Shown: positions 60,932 through 64,000 of the stretch, one piece after another
How the letters are laid out: each line of letters begins with the position of its first letter
Position numbering within the stretch: position 1 is the first letter of the stretch
From: Acidobacteriota bacterium
GTDB taxonomy: Bacteria; Acidobacteriota; Terriglobia; Bryobacterales; Bryobacteraceae
Assembly (NCBI GenBank): GCA_016185425.1
Contig: JACPNQ010000003.1
Span: 1 to 64,000 of the forward strand
Reading direction: 5' to 3'
DNA: 64,000 nucleotides
Notes under the pieces: generated by a model
Seen by the model: the letters and a program-made list of their open reading frames with translations, nothing else
What the model was told of the DNA's origin: nothing
The model's database searches: none
Translations under genes and position numbers: made by a program

Positions 60932-63059
60932 TCCACCACCACACTCCCGCGCCGATCAGCCCAACAAGCGTCAAGACACAGCCGATTGTGATGCTGCGAG
61001 GCGCGTAGCGGAACTCGACGGTATGCTCTCCGGCCGGCACACTCACCGCCATCAGCTTCCCATACGCTTCGAGTATCGGGCGCGGCTGCCCGTCGACCGA
61101 CGCCTCCCAACCCGGCAGCATCGCCGAGGAGAACACAACCAGGCCGTCGCAGGCCATCGTTGCTTCGATGCGTCCGTAGTGCCCGCGGATATCGGATAAC
61201 CGCAATCGATCGGGCGCGTCGCAAACGGCAGGCCGCGCCTCACCCGTCAATGCAAATAGCGGCTCGCGAACGGCAGGCCATCCTCGCTGATACCGCTCGG
61301 CTAATTCGCCTTCGCCGATTCGCTCAAACCCGTGCGCGGTCCAGGCCAGCGGGGCATACTCCGCCGATTCCCATACGCTGACACCGCTCCGGCCCGTGAA
61401 TCGCTTCACCTGGTCCGGCAGGCGCGGCTTCTCTCCGAGGTGAAATCGAGCGCCCAGCAGCGCGGGGAGCTCGGGCCGCCACTGCTCGCGAAACATGTTG
61501 ATGCTCATTCCCATGAAGCCGTTCACCTGCCGCATGCCATACCAATCGCCGAAGTTCTTAAGCCCCACGGATTCGTCGATTGTAATCCGGTATAGTTCGC
61601 CCTTGGGAAGAAATGCCGCCACGTCATCGTGGCGGCTCAGCAGGTCAAAATTGGCGAATCCCATTTCGCGGTCCGGATAGCCCTTGGTGCTGTTGGACCC
61701 GGTCTCGACGACCATCAGGAGCGCCGCCAGGATCATACGCGTCATCGGCGCGACAGGCGCCAGCACGACACTGCCGAGGGCGATCGAGAACAGTGCAAAC
61801 TGCCCGGCGCCTTGCTGGGTCGCCGCCTTGGCAGGGTCGAGTACGTACAATGCCGCCAGCCCTACAAACGCGACGCCGCCAATCCGCACCAGCCAAAGCG
61901 CCGGCCGCCGCAGGTCGCGTCCCTTCCGCATCGCCTCCAGCCCGAATGCCGCGAGAACGATCAACGAAATATGGACGCCGAGAACTAACATCGACGGATT
62001 GCGCAGCTTGTCGAACATCGGAAATCGTGCATAAAAGAGCCCGTGTAAAATCGAGTTCTCACCAAACGCCAGAAAGAGTGAGTAAACAGCAAGGAAGAGA
62101 AATATGCGTGCGGTTCTCGTGCGTCGAAAGGTCAGAAAACCCATAACCGCTAAAGCCATCACACCAGCGCCAAGAAATGGATTCAGCGCCGCATCCCGAT
62201 GAAATCCATTAATAACGAGTCCCGGCAGCGACGCCGCATCCAGCGAGTAGTGCCTGTGCACCGCGAATGGGATCTGTTGGTCGAACGTCACCGGCTCTTT
62301 CGCATTCACGAAGCGGTAGGAGACCCGCCAGTACTCCATCGCGGGCAATGATTGCGCCGCGCCAACCAGGAAGAAGAACAGGCCAAACACCGCTAAGCCG
62401 CCAGCCACCCAGACACTGCGGCGAGCAACGAGCGAATACAACGTCAACCCCGCTACCGTCGCGAGAATAATCACCGGCGCGCTGTGATGACCCGCAAGCA
62501 CCGCCGCTCCCGCCGCAACTCCCGCTGTCGCCGCGTAGACCAGCTTGCCCGGTGCCCGCAAATAACGAATCCAAAAAAGCAATACGACAGGCAGAAAAAT
62601 CGCGCCATTCAGCATCTGCGGCCAATCCACAGTCGCCATGTATCCGCCGCCCCCGAATACAACAGCGGCCACCGCCGCGGCCGGCCGTCCAACCCGCAGC
62701 ATCCTCAGCAATGCAAACATGGCCCACGCGCCCAGAACATGGATCAGTACGAAGTACGCGTTGAGGATCGGCACCTGCAACCGCCCGTGTGTCATCGGCG
62801 ATAAAAACAGCAGCCAGTTCAAGGGAAACATCGCGCCGGGCTGCGTCTGTCCGATCAGCGACTGCCCGCACCACACATAGGGATCGAGGAGCGGAAATTG
62901 CCCGTGGCGCCATTCCCGCGCCTGCATTTGTAACCACGGCAGCACCTGCTGCACGGTATCGTCGCCGTTCATCCAGGTGAATTGTCTGGAGAGTGTGATC
63001 TTCCAGAAGATCAGCACAATCCCCAGGGCAATCGCCGCCACATATCCCAGTCGGCGCAA
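60876..63059 (-). CDS. YfhO-family integral membrane protein
   Basis: A 727-residue polytopic membrane protein with roughly 12-13 hydrophobic helices. The large extracytoplasmic loop after TM1 (WMNGDDTVQQVLPWLQMQAREWRHGQFPLLDPY, beginning near residue 29) is typical of YfhO/GT-C-like proteins. A soluble C-terminal beta-rich domain precedes a final TM helix. YfhO is linked to glycosylation of lipoteichoic acid in Gram-positives; the role here is unknown. The TTG start at 63059 has GGAG 6 nt upstream and directly follows the TAA of the CRTAC1 gene. The 3' end overlaps the U32-like gene. Confidence 0.87.
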   Translation of the reverse strand: MRRLGYVAAIALGIVLIFWKITLSRQFTWMNGDDTVQQVLPWLQMQAREWRHGQFPLLDPYVWCGQSLIGQTQPGAMFPLNWLLFLSPMTHGRLQVPILNAYFVLIHVLGAWAMFALLRMLRVGRPAAAVAAVVFGGGGYMATVDWPQMLNGAIFLPVVLLFWIRYLRAPGKLVYAATAGVAAGAAVLAGHHSAPVIILATVAGLTLYSLVARRSVWVAGGLAVFGLFFFLVGAAQSLPAMEYWRVSYRFVNAKEPVTFDQQIPFAVHRHYSLDAASLPGLVINGFHRDAALNPFLGAGVMALAVMGFLTFRRTRTARIFLFLAVYSLFLAFGENSILHGLFYARFPMFDKLRNPSMLVLGVHISLIVLAAFGLEAMRKGRDLRRPALWLVRIGGVAFVGLAALYVLDPAKAATQQGAGQFALFSIALGSVVLAPVAPMTRMILAALLMVVETGSNSTKGYPDREMGFANFDLLSRHDDVAAFLPKGELYRITIDESVGLKNFGDWYGMRQVNGFMGMSINMFREQWRPELPALLGARFHLGEKPRLPDQVKRFTGRSGVSVWESAEYAPLAWTAHGFERIGEGELAERYQRGWPAVREPLFALTGEARPAVCDAPDRLRLSDIRGHYGRIEATMACDGLVVFSSAMLPGWEASVDGQPRPILEAYGKLMAVSVPAGEHTVEFRYAPRSITIGCVLTLVGLIGAGVWWWISGRPGSVFRDPRRRAAT

Positions 63060-64000
63060 TTACGGCTCCCTGTATTCAAGGTGCCGCCGCGTCTTCACAT
63101 TCTCGAACGTCTGCCTCTTCCCGCTCGGCCACTCAATCTCCACCTTCACCGATGCCTCTTTCCCCAAACCGAATACGAGCGCCAAATCACTCTGGCTGCA
63201 GTAGCTCGACCCGCTGTGCACCGTCTGCCATTGCCTTCCGGACGCCGAAGTCACGCGGACTACGGCCCCGAGCGCGGATGCCTTCCCGTGCAGTCGAACA
63301 GACAAGTAGTTATTCTTGTTCCCGCCATCGTTCCGGTACAGCACCGCGGGCCCGTGGTTATTGGAGATCAGCACGTCCAGGTCGCCATCGCGATCGATAT
63401 CCGCATAGGCCGCGCCGCGCGCCACCAGCGCCTGCTGAAACGCCGCGCCAACGACCCTGCTGGCATCGGAAAACTTCCCCTGCCCCTCGTTGCGGAACAG
63501 CAGCGGCGGCTGCCGAAATTGAATCTTCGGCTGCACACGGCCGATGTCCTCATCGATATGACCGTTGGCCGCGAAGATATCGGGCCGCCCATCCAGATCG
63601 TAATCGAAGAAAAACACGCCGAATGCAAGCGAAAGCAGACTCGATTTCCCTACCGCGCTGCGTGGCGCTTCATCGACGAATAGCCCGTTCCCTTCGTTGT
63701 GATACAGCCCCAGCATCTGATTCGAGAAATTGCCGACCAGCAGGTGCATGTGGCCAGACCCGTCGTAGTCGATGGCGTCCACGCCCATCGCCCCGCGCGC
63801 TACGCCATCCTCGCTAAACGCCACTCCCGCCTGCACCGCAACATCGGTGAACGTTCCGTTGCGGTTGTTCCGGTAGAGCTTGTTCGGCTGCGTGTCATTG
63901 GCCACAAAGATATCGGCATGCCCGTCGCCGTTGTAGTCCAGCACCGCGATCCCCAACGACTTCGTTGTGGCCTCCGCCAACCCCGCCTTCGCCGTCACAT
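63060..64000 (-). CDS. CRTAC1/ASPIC-UnbV FG-GAP repeat protein (5' end outside window)
   Basis: The frame is open to the right edge, so the N-terminus is missing. Visible are several FG-GAP/VCBS calcium-binding repeats (LDYNGDGHADIFVAND, FDYDLDGRPDIFAANG, DIDRDGDLDVLISNN) and a C-terminal ASPIC/UnbV domain (NNYLSVRLHGKASALGAVVRV, VEIEWPSGKRQTFENV). Such proteins are secreted and bind calcium; many in acidobacteria also carry TPRs. The stop abuts the YfhO TTG, so the two are cotranscribed. The function is unknown, possibly adhesion or polymer binding. Confidence 0.92.
   Translation of the reverse strand, partial: VTAKAGLAEATTKSLGIAVLDYNGDGHADIFVANDTQPNKLYRNNRNGTFTDVAVQAGVAFSEDGVARGAMGVDAIDYDGSGHMHLLVGNFSNQMLGLYHNEGNGLFVDEAPRSAVGKSSLLSLAFGVFFFDYDLDGRPDIFAANGHIDEDIGRVQPKIQFRQPPLLFRNEGQGKFSDASRVVGAAFQQALVARGAAYADIDRDGDLDVLISNNHGPAVLYRNDGGNKNNYLSVRLHGKASALGAVVRVTSASGRQWQTVHSGSSYCSQSDLALVFGLGKEASVKVEIEWPSGKRQTFENVKTRRHLEYREP

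Overview
The window reads as a chromosomal segment of a GC-rich acidobacterium, most likely of the Solibacter/Bryobacter group. This is inferred from family content, not from a marker gene. The hallmarks are a giant carboxypeptidase-regulatory-domain TonB-type receptor, two 'VWFA-related acidobacterial' proteins, a PD40/TolB-like propeller, a DUF1501 + DUF1549/DUF1553 cytochrome pair, a CRTAC1/UnbV protein, a YfhO membrane protein, and many Tat-exported enzymes. Genes are tightly packed with ATGA/GTGA stop-start overlaps. No stretch above 300 bases lacks a gene; the largest gaps are about 194 bp (21056-21249), 162 bp (30836-30997) and 122 bp (3963-4084).

Layout, left to right. 1-1140: a two-piece phage-type terminase large subunit. 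1142-3962 (minus): receiver protein, GH3 hexosaminidase, metallo-beta-lactamase-fold hydrolase. 4085-8416 (minus): VWFA protein and TonB-type receptor, divergent from a PQQ-propeller protein. 9618-12330 (minus): M19-like dipeptidase, di-heme peroxidase, TPR protein. 12403-16667 (minus): histidine kinase, OmpR-type regulator, PD40 propeller protein. 16708-21055 (minus): hemX-hemA-hemC-cobA/hemD operon. 21106-23210: PEP-mutase-like enzyme and a small toxin-antitoxin patch (hicB with a broken hicA, and vapBC). 23275-30835 (minus): RND efflux operon with one adaptor and two pumps.

30998-38765 (plus): aroE-like gene, Gfo/Idh/MocA oxidoreductase, acyl-CoA dehydrogenase, a MeaB-methylmalonyl-CoA epimerase fusion, mtnP, a GT9-like glycosyltransferase, a frameshifted Uma2 gene and an Rpn-like nuclease. 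38816-44008 (minus): five coupled genes encoding two sialidase-fold proteins, a secreted alpha/beta hydrolase and a GMC oxidoreductase with its Tat-carrying small subunit. 44041-45338: LarE and a GNAT enzyme. 45406-48016 (plus): beta-barrel protein, VWFA protein, GlcG/HbpS protein. 48021-52116 (minus): DUF1501 and DUF1549/1553. 52147-54170: kinase-FGE fusion and a small protein. 54111-58066: DUF3592 protein, Uma2 protein, tRNA-Lys, DUF362 protein, GH5-like enzyme. 58067-60931 (plus): Gfo/Idh/MocA, thrB, U32-like protein. 60876-64000 (minus): YfhO and CRTAC1 proteins.

The most interesting signals are these. An 18-bp direct repeat (period 11) occurs twice, in front of the histidine kinase and in front of the PD40 gene, and looks like the regulator's own binding site; one copy coincides with the end of a C-terminally shortened HemD domain. 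A five-gene operon couples sialidase-fold proteins to a predicted Fe-S/FAD sugar dehydrogenase. MeaB is fused to methylmalonyl-CoA epimerase with the MeaB dimerisation arm missing. Several enzymes keep their fold but lack expected active-site residues (M19, AroE, Uma2, FGE). Two genes (hicA, Uma2) are clearly broken.
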